Source of the DNA: an uncultured Catenibacterium sp.
GTDB lineage: Bacteria > Bacillota_I > Bacilli_A > Erysipelotrichales > Coprobacillaceae
NCBI RefSeq assembly: GCF_900540665.1
Contig: NZ_UQGV01000013.1
Location: 1-36,281, forward strand
Direction of reading: 5' to 3'
Length of the DNA: 36,281 nucleotides
Made by a program: the position numbers and the translations under genes
The notes under the pieces: model-generated
Seen by the model: the letters and a program-made list of their open reading frames with translations, nothing else
Databases searched by the model: none
Told to the model about the DNA's origin: nothing
Shown: positions 29,968 to 36,281 of the stretch, one piece after another
Numbering within the stretch: position 1 is the stretch's first letter
How the letters are laid out: the number at the start of each line of letters is the position of its first letter

Positions 29968-32202
29968 ATGAAATTATCAATTATCATACCATTTAATCGT
30001 TATATTCATTATTTATATGATTGCTTAGAAAGTATTAAAGATCAGAAATTGTCTGATTATGAAGTGCTTCTAGTTGTAGATGCTATTGAAGATGTGAAGG
30101 ATAAAATCCATAAATATGACTTACCAATCACTTTTATTGAATCAGGAGAAGCATCAGTAGGTAAAAAGAGAAATATGGGTCTTGATCTCTCAAAGGGAGA
30201 TTATGTTTATTTCTTAGATAGTGATGATTATGTATTACCAGGCTGTTTGAATGCTTTGATGGAAGAAGCAGAAAAGTCTAATAATCAAGTTGTAGCGGGT
30301 AAAAGAATGGTTTCATGGTTCAAGAAACAGGTCTATGAAACAATGAGCGATGAAACAAACATTGAAAGAAACTTAAAGGATAAAGACCATGATCGTCTTG
30401 AAAAAGTGGAAAAGCATCAGGAAGAACATCTTTATGACAAAGAACCAGAACAGTTCAAGATTGATTTACTTATTCGTACTAGACATGCATTAAGAAATGT
30501 ATCATGCTTAAACCTTCTTATTAAGCGTTCACTTATTGAAGAAAATCATATTTCTTTTAAAGAAGAATTCTTCTGGTATACAGATGCGCCTTTTGTCGTA
30601 GAATTATTAAAATATACGAATGATGTGTCTTTTGTAGAAGATGCTATTCTAGTTAAACGTAAACATAATGACCCAATTAACCGTCCTGCTCTTTCTCAGA
30701 TTAAGGATCCTGATGGTCGTTTTGATGAATTTATTGAAGCTCATAATTACTGCTTAGAGATATCTAAAGATTATCCTCAGATTCATTATTATATTAATGC
30801 TAAAATGGCAAACTATTTTACAAGTTTCTTTGCTAAAAAGGTGAGAAGAAGTGAGGATGATAAGTGGAGAACAACACGTTTTGATACAATGGCAGAAGTA
30901 TTAACTCATATTGAACCAGAATTATTGAAGAAATCACTTTATCGTCGTAGTCTTTCTAAAGCATGTATGAATCATGACTTAAAGAAAGCGCAGAAGATCA
31001 TTGCAACTCACTTAGCAGGTGTAAAGGCTAAAAAGATTCTTAAAAACAAGAATGAAATGAATAAGTACCTCTATAGACATAAATATAAAAATGAACCTAT
31101 TCAGAAGAATCTTGTTATGTTTGAAACATTCCGTGGAGCCAGCTATGCTGATTCACCAAAATATATTTATGAATATCTTGCGAAGAACTTCCCAGGGCAG
31201 TATGAATTTGTCTGGGTACTCAATGATACAAAGACAAAACTTCCTTATGGTGGAACAGTCGTTAAGCGTATGACACGTAGATATGCTTACTATCTTGCTG
31301 TATGTAAATACTTTGTATTCAATACAAGACAGCCATTATGGTATCGTAAAAGAGAAGGACAGGTCTTTTTAGAAACATGGCATGGTACACCATTAAAGCG
31401 TTTAGCCTTTGACCAGGAAGAAGTCACTGCAGCTTCTCCTACATATAAAGCACAGTTCTATCGCCAGAAACAGGAATGGGATTATTTAATTGCGCCTAAT
31501 GCCTTCTCTAGTGAAATATTCAAGAGCTGCTTTATGTATAGGGATGAAGGAGATACTATGTTAGATACAGGTTATCCTAGAAATGACTTATTATCTGATC
31601 CTCATAAAGAAGACATTGCGATTGAACTTAAGAAGAAGGTCGGTATTCCATTAGATAAGAAAGTTATTCTCTATGCACCAACATGGAGAGATGATGAATA
31701 TTATGGTAATGGTGCTTATAAGTTCCAGTTAAAGCTTAATCTTGAACAGATGAGAAAAGAATTAGGGGATGAATATGTCATTATCCTAAGAACACATTAT
31801 TATATTGCAGATGTTCTTGATTTGACTGGTTTAGATGGTTTTGCGTTTAACTTAAGTAAGTATGATGATATTACTGAAATCTATTTGATGAGTGATATCT
31901 TGATTACTGACTATTCAAGTGTATTCTTTGATTTTGCTAACTTAAAACGTCCAATGTTATTCTATACATATGATTTAGATAAATATCGTGATGTATTAAG
32001 AGGCTTTTATATTAATATGGAAGAAGAACTTCCAGGCCCACTTGTATTCACAACAGATGAAGTTATTGACACAATCAAGCATATGGATGAAATCACTGAG
32101 AAATATGCAAATCGTTATGTCACTTTCTATGACAAGTTCTGCGGCTGGGAAGATGGTCATTCTTCACAGAGAGTTGTTGAAACAGTATTTGAAAAGAATT
32201 AG
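29968..32202 (+). CDS. Fusion of family-2 glycosyltransferase and CDP-glycerol glycerophosphotransferase (TagF-like)
   Basis: 744 residues. The N-terminal 330 residues are a GT-A transferase: KLSIIIPFNRYIHYLYDCL start, FLDSDDY at 82-88 (metal-binding Asp-x-Asp) and the usual VGKKRNMGLDLSKGDY. From about residue 385 the Glyphos_transf domain begins. It contains ETWHGTPLKRLAFD (about 469-482), TGYPRNDLL, ILYAPTWRDDEYYG, ILRTHYYIAD and ITDYSSVFFDFA. The histidines of WHGTP and RTHYY correspond to the active-site pair of TagF. The enzyme would add glycerol-phosphate (or a related alditol-phosphate) units to a teichoic acid and possibly a sugar too. Two-domain proteins of this layout occur in Gram-positive teichoic clusters. 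The ribosome site is GAAGGAAG. Confidence 0.88.
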   Translation: MKLSIIIPFNRYIHYLYDCLESIKDQKLSDYEVLLVVDAIEDVKDKIHKYDLPITFIESGEASVGKKRNMGLDLSKGDYVYFLDSDDYVLPGCLNALMEEAEKSNNQVVAGKRMVSWFKKQVYETMSDETNIERNLKDKDHDRLEKVEKHQEEHLYDKEPEQFKIDLLIRTRHALRNVSCLNLLIKRSLIEENHISFKEEFFWYTDAPFVVELLKYTNDVSFVEDAILVKRKHNDPINRPALSQIKDPDGRFDEFIEAHNYCLEISKDYPQIHYYINAKMANYFTSFFAKKVRRSEDDKWRTTRFDTMAEVLTHIEPELLKKSLYRRSLSKACMNHDLKKAQKIIATHLAGVKAKKILKNKNEMNKYLYRHKYKNEPIQKNLVMFETFRGASYADSPKYIYEYLAKNFPGQYEFVWVLNDTKTKLPYGGTVVKRMTRRYAYYLAVCKYFVFNTRQPLWYRKREGQVFLETWHGTPLKRLAFDQEEVTAASPTYKAQFYRQKQEWDYLIAPNAFSSEIFKSCFMYRDEGDTMLDTGYPRNDLLSDPHKEDIAIELKKKVGIPLDKKVILYAPTWRDDEYYGNGAYKFQLKLNLEQMRKELGDEYVIILRTHYYIADVLDLTGLDGFAFNLSKYDDITEIYLMSDILITDYSSVFFDFANLKRPMLFYTYDLDKYRDVLRGFYINMEEELPGPLVFTTDEVIDTIKHMDEITEKYANRYVTFYDKFCGWEDGHSSQRVVETVFEKN

Positions 32203-32225
32203 CTTTCCTTTACAGGGAGCTTTTT
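32201..32225 (+). terminator. Terminator after the TagF-like fusion gene
   Basis: AGCTTTC (32201-32207) pairs with GGGAGCT (32215-32221) including two G-T pairs, then T-run. Moderate strength. Confidence 0.6.
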
Positions 32226-32241
32226 CTTTCTATCAGTTTGA

Positions 32242-32270
32242 TTGACTAGAACAGTCATTCTCACTATAAT
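32242..32270 (+). promoter_or_regulatory. Strong promoter of the second transferase unit
   Basis: TTGACT (32242-32247), a 17-nt spacer and TATAAT (32265-32270): the best SigA match in the window. An inverted repeat TGACT-N5-AGTCA (32243-32257) covers the -35 and could be an operator. Confidence 0.8.
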
Positions 32271-32296
32271 AGACCCTAATAAAGGAGAATATCATC

Positions 32297-33490
32297 ATGA
32301 AATTGATTAAGAAAATATTAGGTAAATTGATTCGCTTATTATATCGAATTGTTTATCGCTTCATACCATGTGATGATCATACAATCTTATTTATATCTTT
32401 CCATGGTCGTGGCTATACAGATAATCCTAAGGCATTACACCAATATATCACTGAACATAAAGAATATGCCTCATATCGCTGTATATATGCGATAAAGCAT
32501 CATAAAGAAAAAAATCTCACTATTCCAAATGCGAAGATTATTGAATACTTCAGTATTCCTTATTTCTTTTATCTTGCAAGAAGTAAATATTGGATTTCTA
32601 ACTGTAAGCTTCCTAAATATGTACTGAAGAAGGATAACCAGGTTTACTTGCAAACCTGGCATGGTACACCTTTAAAGAAGCTGGCTCATGATATTGAAGT
32701 ACCAGAAGGGACAACATTCTATCGTTCTGGCATGTCTGTAGAAGAAATGCGTGCCACTTATGACAATGATGTCTCTAAATACAACTATATGATTTCTCCA
32801 AGTGCTTTTACTACAGAAGTCTTCCAGACATCTTTTAGAATCAATAAGGAAAGACTAATTGAAACAGGCTACCCAAGAAATGATATATTATCTAATTATA
32901 CAAAAGAAGATGTAGAAACAATCAAGAATAGAATGCATTTACCTCTAGATAAGAAAATCTTACTCTATGCGCCTACATGGCGTGATAATTCATTTGATAT
33001 GAAGGGTTACACATTTAAGCTAGAAGTTGACTTTAAAAAATGGCAGGAAGTATTAGGGGATGAATATATTGTTGTATTTAAACCTCATTATTTGATTGTG
33101 AATGATTTTAACTTAGATGAAGTGAAAGACTTCGTTTATTATGTAGATCCTCAAGAAGATATTGCAGATCTTTACTTAATTGCGGATGTCTTAGTGACTG
33201 ACTATTCAAGTGTCTTCTTTGATTATGCAATATTAAAAAGACCAATCTATTTCTATATGTATGATCTAGAAAACTATCGTGATGAATTAAGAGGCTTCTA
33301 TTTAGATATTTATAAGGATCTTCCAGGAGATGTGGTAGAAAATGAAGATACACTACTTGAGAAGATTCATATACATGATTTTGATTATGACCGTTTAAAA
33401 GGCTTCAATGAACGTTTTAATAACCACGAAGACGGACATGCCAGCAAACGTGTCATTGATATATTATTAGGTGAACAGCATGGGGCTTAA
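32297..33490 (+). CDS. CDP-glycerol glycerophosphotransferase family protein (TagF/TarL-like)
   Basis: 397 residues. The basic amphipathic N-terminus (MKLIKKILGKLIRLLYRIVYRFIP) should bind the membrane surface. The catalytic domain follows with QTWHGTPLKKLAHD (about 119-132), SPSAFTTEVF, ETGYPRNDIL, LLYAPTWRDNSF, VFKPHYL and TDYSSVFFDYAIL. It is the same domain as the C-terminal half of the preceding gene, without the GT2 part, and both look like products of duplication. It is a peripheral membrane enzyme that transfers alditol-phosphate from a CDP donor to a lipid-linked teichoic acid. Its donor (glycerol or ribitol) cannot be read from sequence. It overlaps the next gene (ATG 33480). Confidence 0.9.
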   Translation: MKLIKKILGKLIRLLYRIVYRFIPCDDHTILFISFHGRGYTDNPKALHQYITEHKEYASYRCIYAIKHHKEKNLTIPNAKIIEYFSIPYFFYLARSKYWISNCKLPKYVLKKDNQVYLQTWHGTPLKKLAHDIEVPEGTTFYRSGMSVEEMRATYDNDVSKYNYMISPSAFTTEVFQTSFRINKERLIETGYPRNDILSNYTKEDVETIKNRMHLPLDKKILLYAPTWRDNSFDMKGYTFKLEVDFKKWQEVLGDEYIVVFKPHYLIVNDFNLDEVKDFVYYVDPQEDIADLYLIADVLVTDYSSVFFDYAILKRPIYFYMYDLENYRDELRGFYLDIYKDLPGDVVENEDTLLEKIHIHDFDYDRLKGFNERFNNHEDGHASKRVIDILLGEQHGA

Positions 33491-34577
33491 GAAAATTGTA
33501 TTAAACATCATTCTTTCATTTGTGAACATCTTTGTATCACTTATTCCTATTAAAAAGAATCAGATTGCTTTTGTGTCACTAGAAGACAATGTTTTAAGAG
33601 AAGACTTTTTAGATATCTATAATCATCTTGATTCATCTCGTTATTCTATTAAGACAGTATTGATCCATTATGATAAAAAATCAGTATGGAATGATTTCTT
33701 ATATCTTCTTAACTGTATAAAACAGATAATTGTGATTAACACCTCTCATATCGTACTTATTAATGATAATAACTATGTTGTCTCACATTATAAGAGAAAA
33801 GGTGTCAAGGTTATTGAAATATGGCATGCAGCAGGTGCTATCAAGAAGTTTGGAAATGCAGTCAAAAGACAATATCCTATTAATAACTATGACTATGTTA
33901 TTGCGAATAGTGATTATTGGATTGAACCTTATTCCATTGCCTTTTCTGTAGAAAGAGACAATGTACTTGTTACAGGAATGCCTCGAGTAGATCATCTTTT
34001 TGATGAAAATTATAAAAAGGAAGTCAGTGAACGTTTCTATTCAAAATATCCAAAACTTAAAAATAAGAAGATCTTACTCTATGCACCCACTTTTAGAGGG
34101 AATATTTATAAAGGCTTCAAAGCAGTCGATTTTGATGGAAAGAAATTCATTCATACTTTTGATGAGGATACAGTACTTCTTTATAAGTATCATCCACTTA
34201 TGAAAGATATACCGATAGAAGAAGAAGGGCGTATCTTTAATATGAGTCATGAAAATACGTATGACTTATTTGTGGTAAGTGATGCACTTATTTCAGATTT
34301 CTCTTCTATTATCTTTGATTATTCTATCTTAGATAAACCGATGTATTTCTTTGTGCCTGATTTAAAGGATTATATGCATCGTCTTGGATGTTTTGTGGAC
34401 TATAAGAAAGAAATGCCTGGTCCGTTATGCTATAATGAAGAAGAGTTAACAGAAGCAATACATTCTAATGAACATTATGATATCAAACGATTTAAAAATA
34501 AATTCTTTAAATATCAGGATGGGAAGAATGTAGAGCGAGTCATCGCATTAATTGAACATCTGATCAAGGAGGATTAA
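33480..34577 (+). CDS. CDP-glycerol glycerophosphotransferase family protein (TagB-like)
   Basis: 365 residues. The same fold as the two preceding transferases but divergent. Here the first His motif is EIWHAAGAIKKFGNA (about 113-127), the WHAAGA.KKFG form typical of TagB-type primases that add the first glycerol-phosphate to the linkage unit. Later motifs are TGMPRVDHLF, LLYAPTFRG, LYKYHPL and ISDFSSIIFDYSIL. A hydrophobic N-terminal helix (KKIVLNIILSFVNIFVSLIPI) suggests membrane contact. ATG 33480 is preferred over the in-frame GTG 33471 because AGGTG lies 6 nt upstream. It overlaps the previous gene by 11 nt. The next gene begins 3 nt after the stop. Confidence 0.87.
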   Translation: MGLKKIVLNIILSFVNIFVSLIPIKKNQIAFVSLEDNVLREDFLDIYNHLDSSRYSIKTVLIHYDKKSVWNDFLYLLNCIKQIIVINTSHIVLINDNNYVVSHYKRKGVKVIEIWHAAGAIKKFGNAVKRQYPINNYDYVIANSDYWIEPYSIAFSVERDNVLVTGMPRVDHLFDENYKKEVSERFYSKYPKLKNKKILLYAPTFRGNIYKGFKAVDFDGKKFIHTFDEDTVLLYKYHPLMKDIPIEEEGRIFNMSHENTYDLFVVSDALISDFSSIIFDYSILDKPMYFFVPDLKDYMHRLGCFVDYKKEMPGPLCYNEEELTEAIHSNEHYDIKRFKNKFFKYQDGKNVERVIALIEHLIKED

Positions 34578-34580
34578 GTT

Positions 34581-35411
34581 ATGAATATTTCAATGATCAA
34601 ACAGCGTGCTAGAGAAATAGCACGCGTCAACAAAACGAGTTTATCACGTATTTGCTTAATAATAGGTGTTATTTCAGCATTCCCTAGCTTGTTGAATTCA
34701 GGTAACGGGATGATGCATATCATTTATTTGATTATTTCAGCGTTATTACTTGCGGTAGAACAAGGACATGTTGTAGCGGGACTAAAAGTAGTCACTGATC
34801 GCGAATATGAATTATCAGATAATGATGGTGTCTATGGTGTTGTGAACTGGCTTGAATATTTACCAACATATCTTACAAAAGTGCTTGTAATCTTCGTTAT
34901 ATCAATTATTTTTATTGTACTTATATTGGCATGCTCTTTTGGCTCATTTGGTGGTCTATTTGCACTCATAAGTGATCCTTATAGAGTTTCACCTATTGCA
35001 GGGTTTGTTTCAGGTCTATCAGCACTAAGTGGGATATTATTGTTTGTGTTGTTTTTTGCCTTTCTATTTATAATAATCTGGGTTGAATTACGTATGTTTG
35101 CGATGACTTATTTACATCAGGAATATGGTATTAAAGGCTTTGCAGCACTTAAGGAATCATTTGCCTTAATGAAAGGTCATTGCGCAGATTTATTCCTTAT
35201 CAATCTTACATTTGTTGGCTGGATTATTCTGTGTGCTTTCATTAGCGGTATGATTGGTGGCGTGTTTGGTGATAATGGTATTGCTGGGTTACTTGGTTCA
35301 ATTCTGAGTGCGGCACTTGGTGCTTATACATACCAGCCTGCTTATATTACTGTTCATGCATTATTCTATAAAGAGATTGCTTATAAGTTCTATGATGAAG
35401 GGAGAATCTAA
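34581..35411 (+). CDS. DUF975-family membrane protein
   Basis: A 276-residue protein with about six membrane helices. The N-terminal IKQRAREIARVNKTS is the typical cytosolic start of the DUF975 family (usually 'L..RA...L'). Segment AALKESFALMKGHCADLFLINLTFVGWIIL is the characteristic core ('S..LMKGHK..LF.L.LSFIGW'), and YTYQPAYITVHALFYKEI completes it. Role unknown. The gene follows the TagB-like gene by 3 nt with AAGGAGGA as ribosome site, and overlaps the protease gene by one base (TAATG), so all are probably cotranscribed with the teichoic transferases. Confidence 0.85.
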   Translation: MNISMIKQRAREIARVNKTSLSRICLIIGVISAFPSLLNSGNGMMHIIYLIISALLLAVEQGHVVAGLKVVTDREYELSDNDGVYGVVNWLEYLPTYLTKVLVIFVISIIFIVLILACSFGSFGGLFALISDPYRVSPIAGFVSGLSALSGILLFVLFFAFLFIIIWVELRMFAMTYLHQEYGIKGFAALKESFALMKGHCADLFLINLTFVGWIILCAFISGMIGGVFGDNGIAGLLGSILSAALGAYTYQPAYITVHALFYKEIAYKFYDEGRI

Positions 35412-36142
35412 TGAGAAAAAGAATAGATCGTTTTACTAGAAGACTTTCAGGTCAGGAACTTGTATTAGGATGTGTCATCTTGCTTCCATTATTCTTCTAT
35501 TGTAATAGTTATATTGGAATAGCGATTGTAAAATGGGCAATCTTAACATTTAATCTTTCAGTTGCTGCTAATACTGCAACAATCTGGCTGAACTTTGTGA
35601 TAGATTTGATTACCGCACTTGTTGCAGTGATCATCTTAAGAAAGTTCATCGGACGTCAGTGGAAGGATTTTATGAATAACAAGCTTTCTATTATTGTTGC
35701 AGGATGCTTTTTAGGATTCTTCCTTAATATTTGTGCCAATGCGATAGGAAGCAGTATAGTTAAACTGTTTGTGGATCAATCATCAAGTGTGAATCAGCAG
35801 CAGGTAGAATCACTCACTAAAAGTATTCCTGCCATTATGTTTTTTGTGACAGGATTTTTAGCCCCAATAGGGGAAGAATTAATCTTTAGAGGCGTTATTT
35901 TTACAGGTTTACGTAAATATAATAGATTCTTAGCTTACGTTGTCTCTGCTTTCTTATTTGGCTTTATTCATGTGATGAATTCAGTCTTTGCGGGTAATGT
36001 CTTTGAGATGGTACAGATGATACCATATGCTTGTTCAGGGTTGGTTTTTGCGTATATATATGAAAGTGCAGATAATATCTGGGCTTCTATTCTCACACAT
36101 ATGACAAACAATATATTTGCGTTATTAGTTATCTTATTCTAA
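35411..36142 (+). CDS. CPBP intramembrane metalloprotease (Abi/CAAX protease family)
   Basis: A 243-residue multi-pass membrane protein. The active-site motifs are EELIFRG (Glu155, Glu156, Arg160) and the downstream FGFIHVMN with the metal-binding His, followed by the final SILTHMTNNIFA, in which the second His and Asn match the family's H..N motif. Related proteins cleave near C-termini of membrane substrates, protect against bacteriocins or remodel the wall. Here it is the last gene of the teichoic/DUF975 unit. The start ATG overlaps the preceding stop by one base, and a strong terminator follows. Confidence 0.92.
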   Translation: MRKRIDRFTRRLSGQELVLGCVILLPLFFYCNSYIGIAIVKWAILTFNLSVAANTATIWLNFVIDLITALVAVIILRKFIGRQWKDFMNNKLSIIVAGCFLGFFLNICANAIGSSIVKLFVDQSSSVNQQQVESLTKSIPAIMFFVTGFLAPIGEELIFRGVIFTGLRKYNRFLAYVVSAFLFGFIHVMNSVFAGNVFEMVQMIPYACSGLVFAYIYESADNIWASILTHMTNNIFALLVILF

Positions 36143-36148
36143 ACAAAA

Positions 36149-36180
36149 GGCCGAATGTAAATAACATTCGGTCTTCTTTT
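36149..36180 (+). terminator. Terminator of the CPBP protease unit
   Basis: Stem GGCCGAATGT/ACATTCGGTC (36149-36158 with 36164-36173) then TTCTTTT. Confidence 0.85.
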
Positions 36181-36194
36181 ATATTTCTAGATAC

Positions 36195-36218
36195 AAAAAA
36201 ACACTTCCGAAGAAGTGT
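36195..36218 (-). terminator. Terminator of the tRNA-Asp unit
   Basis: On the minus strand ACACTTC/GAAGTGT with a TTCG tetraloop (36201-36218) is followed by six T (36195-36200), 11 nt beyond the tRNA CCA end. Confidence 0.9.
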
Positions 36219-36229
36219 CAAATTACAAA

Positions 36230-36281
36230 TGGCGGTCTGGACGGGGCTCGAACCCGCGACCTCCGCCGTGACAGGGCGGCA
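36230..36281 (-). tRNA. tRNA-Asp (GTC), 3' part, cut by window end
   Basis: The minus strand shows the 3' portion of a tRNA: anticodon stem CCGCC/GGCGG around the loop CTGTCAC (anticodon GTC at 36270-36272), variable region, T-arm with GTTCGAG and 3' acceptor strand CCAGACCG plus encoded CCA ending at 36230. The D-arm and 5' end lie outside the window. It is the last gene of its transcription unit. Confidence 0.95.

Noticed and set aside
1..36281. CRISPR array, insertion sequence with transposase, or prophage
   Set aside because: No regularly spaced repeats, transposase/integrase genes or phage structural genes were found. The only sign of transfer is the scar at 16.85-17.87 kb.

Overview
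This is an AT-rich chromosomal stretch from a low-GC Gram-positive bacterium (Firmicutes/Bacillota). The gene content (TseB-DnaD-Nth next to PonA-RecU, TagGH with CDP-glycerol transferases, an LTA synthase, KtrAB, an archaeal/eukaryote-type ProRS, a TatD-family-associated radical SAM protein) fits the Erysipelotrichia/Catenibacterium-Coprobacillus area. That placement is inference, not a search result. The window runs from the 3' end of a 5S rRNA gene (end of an rRNA operon) to a tRNA-Asp gene cut by the right edge.

Layout. 0.1-1.2 kb: two overlapping flavodoxin-fold genes. 1.3-2.4 kb: HU and a YugP-type zinc peptidase broken by a +1 frameshift. 2.4-4.1 kb: tseB(ypmB)-dnaD-nth, convergent with recU-ponA (4.2-7.4 kb, minus strand), the same neighbourhood as in Bacillus. 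7.5-9.1 kb: a lipoprotein D,D-carboxypeptidase and a convergent TetR regulator. 9.1-10.4 kb: L-lactate dehydrogenase behind a leader with two CcpA cre-like boxes. 10.5-13.3 kb: a membrane protein and the KtrB/KtrA potassium uptake pair. 13.4-15.1 kb: an SbcC/Rad50-like zinc-hook protein that has lost every recognisable ATPase motif. 15.2-16.7 kb: proS.

16.75-18.37 kb is a scar: remnants of a trkA-trkH operon split by roughly 1 kb of compositionally different DNA that holds the 3' half of an smpB gene with two in-frame stops, a large perfect hairpin and an intact unknown 173-codon gene. The intact KtrAB system lies only 3.4 kb upstream, so one potassium importer may have made the other dispensable.

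18.4-22.0 kb: a large LTA-synthase-family protein and a convergent pentapeptide-repeat protein. 22.0-24.3 kb: operon of a pyridoxal/pyridoxamine-type kinase, a radical SAM enzyme and a tyrosine-phosphatase-like protein, ending in a long hairpin that also contains the ribosome binding site of the next gene. 24.3-26.6 kb: a small HTH-like protein, acyl carrier protein and a MurJ/YtgP-type flippase (minus strand). 26.8-28.1 kb: pyrF-pyrE. 28.3-34.6 kb: teichoic-acid export (TagG, TagH) and three CDP-glycerol-transferase-type enzymes, one fused to a family-2 glycosyltransferase. 34.6-36.1 kb: a DUF975 membrane protein and a CPBP intramembrane protease.

The dominant theme is envelope construction: peptidoglycan synthesis and trimming (PonA, D,D-carboxypeptidase, MurJ-like, TseB-like), lipoteichoic acid (LtaS-like) and wall teichoic acid (Tag genes). 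The two most unusual items are the motif-less SbcC-like protein and the trk/smpB scar.
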